Below are positions 6,015-6,159 of a stretch of 6,159 nucleotides of DNA, one piece after another (positions within the stretch are counted from its first letter, which is position 1; the number at the start of each line of letters is the position of its first letter). This DNA is from Ruminococcaceae bacterium UBA6857 (GTDB taxonomy: Bacteria > Bacillota > Clostridia > Oscillospirales > Acutalibacteraceae): contig DKDD01000154.1 in NCBI GenBank assembly GCA_002451715.1, positions 1 to 6,159 of the forward strand. The letters are read 5' to 3'. The position numbers were made by a program, and so were the translations under genes. Under the pieces are notes generated by a model. It was not told where the DNA came from. It saw only the letters and a list, made by a program, of their open reading frames with translations, and searched no databases.

Positions 6015-6053
6015 TGGTTTTTATGTTCGGCAAAGGCTGATGCGAAAAAACCA
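6015..6053 (+). other. AT-rich stem-loop between the HAD and transketolase genes
   Basis: TGGTTTT (6015-6021) can pair with AAAACCA (6047-6053). Inside this, TTCG (6026-6029) can pair with CGAA (6043-6046), leaving a 4-base bulge and a 13-base loop. No T-run follows and the stem has little GC, so it is not a good intrinsic terminator. It could act on mRNA stability or processing, or be chance. I find no clear promoter in this 66-base gap. Confidence 0.28.
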
Positions 6054-6060
6054 CTTTATA

Positions 6061-6070
6061 AAAAAGGAGG
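6061..6070 (+). promoter_or_regulatory. Strong ribosome binding site for the transketolase start
   Basis: AAAAAGGAGG ends 8 bases before the TTG at 6079. No ATG or GTG in this frame lies at a suitable distance, so this near-consensus site indicates a TTG initiation codon. It is the strongest Shine-Dalgarno sequence in the window. Confidence 0.65.
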
Positions 6071-6078
6071 AAATATCA

Positions 6079-6159
6079 TTGGAAAACACCAAAAAGCTTG
6101 AGCTTAAAAAGCTCGCCTGCAAGGTGAGAATGGGCGTTATCGAAGGTACTTTCAACGCC
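6079..6159 (+). CDS. Probable transketolase N-terminal subunit (partial, 5' end)
   Basis: Twenty-seven codons from a TTG start to the window edge, ending in LACKVRMGVIEGTFNA. This resembles the first helix of the thiamine-diphosphate-binding half of transketolase, where a K-x-LA-xx-(I/V)R pattern followed by (V/I)-I-xx-xxxA leads into the SGHPGGSLS motif. That motif would lie just beyond the window. In many Clostridia transketolase is split into separate N- and C-terminal subunits, and such N-terminal subunits start this way. The enzyme moves two-carbon ketol units between sugar phosphates in the non-oxidative pentose phosphate pathway. The frame is open throughout and follows a near-perfect ribosome binding site. 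The diagnostic motifs are not visible, so the name rests on a short match. A split form rather than full-length enzyme is an inference. Confidence 0.6.
   Translation, partial: MENTKKLELKKLACKVRMGVIEGTFNA

Noticed and set aside
6100..6114. Perfect short inverted repeat GAGCTT-AAA-AAGCTC near the start of the transketolase gene.
   Set aside because: A 6-base-pair stem with a 3-base loop inside coding sequence, made of common Leu/Lys codons; likely chance and not followed by a T-run.
1..6159. Mobile element, CRISPR array, defence system, tRNA/rRNA or riboswitch anywhere in the window.
   Set aside because: No direct-repeat/spacer pattern, terminal inverted repeats, transposase or nuclease motifs, or structured leader were seen; nearly every base belongs to a recognisable housekeeping gene.

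Overview
The window looks like chromosomal housekeeping DNA from a Gram-positive, Firmicutes-type anaerobe, most likely a gut-type Clostridia such as Oscillospiraceae/Ruminococcaceae. This rests on three things: the gene order yggS(ylmE)-sepF-divIVA-lspA-rluD(ylyB), strong GGAGG-type ribosome binding sites with frequent GTG/TTG initiation codons, and moderately AT-rich DNA with heavy use of GAA, CTT and AAA codons. The family-level placement is an inference. No protein database could be searched.

All supported genes are on the + strand and tightly packed. From left to right: (i) a possible 3' tail of an upstream gene (3-53); (ii) a membrane-anchored HlyD-like adaptor protein (31-1326); (iii) the PLP-homeostasis protein YggS/YlmE (1304-2029); (iv) the FtsZ-associated division protein SepF with a very acidic linker (2065-2655); (v) a DivIVA-family coiled-coil protein (2727-3767); (vi) lipoprotein signal peptidase LspA (3785-4270); (vii) an RluD-family 23S rRNA pseudouridine synthase (4263-5186); (viii) a Cof-type HAD phosphatase (5176-6012); and (ix) the first 27 codons of a probable transketolase N-terminal subunit (6079 to the window edge). 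The longest gaps are about 70 bases (2656-2726 and 6013-6078). No stretch of more than 300 bases lacks a gene.

The first six complete genes form a division and envelope block. SepF anchors and bundles FtsZ at the membrane, and DivIVA marks curved membranes at the septum and poles. LspA finishes lipoprotein export, and the HlyD-like protein sits in the membrane facing outward. YggS and RluD are the usual metabolic and ribosomal companions of this cluster. The last two genes move into sugar-phosphate metabolism. Overlapping genes (HlyD/yggS 23 nt, lspA/rluD 8 nt, rluD/HAD 11 nt) and the lack of any convincing terminator or promoter suggest co-transcription with translational coupling over much of the window.

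I saw no RNA gene, CRISPR array, insertion sequence, phage gene or clear novel system. The most interesting points are the HlyD-like adaptor with no visible transporter partner, the Asp-rich SepF linker, the altered membrane-binding loop and long acidic tail of the DivIVA homologue, the changed NxGAAFG motif of LspA, and the absence of ylmG, ylmH and ileS from an otherwise recognisable Bacillus-like cluster.
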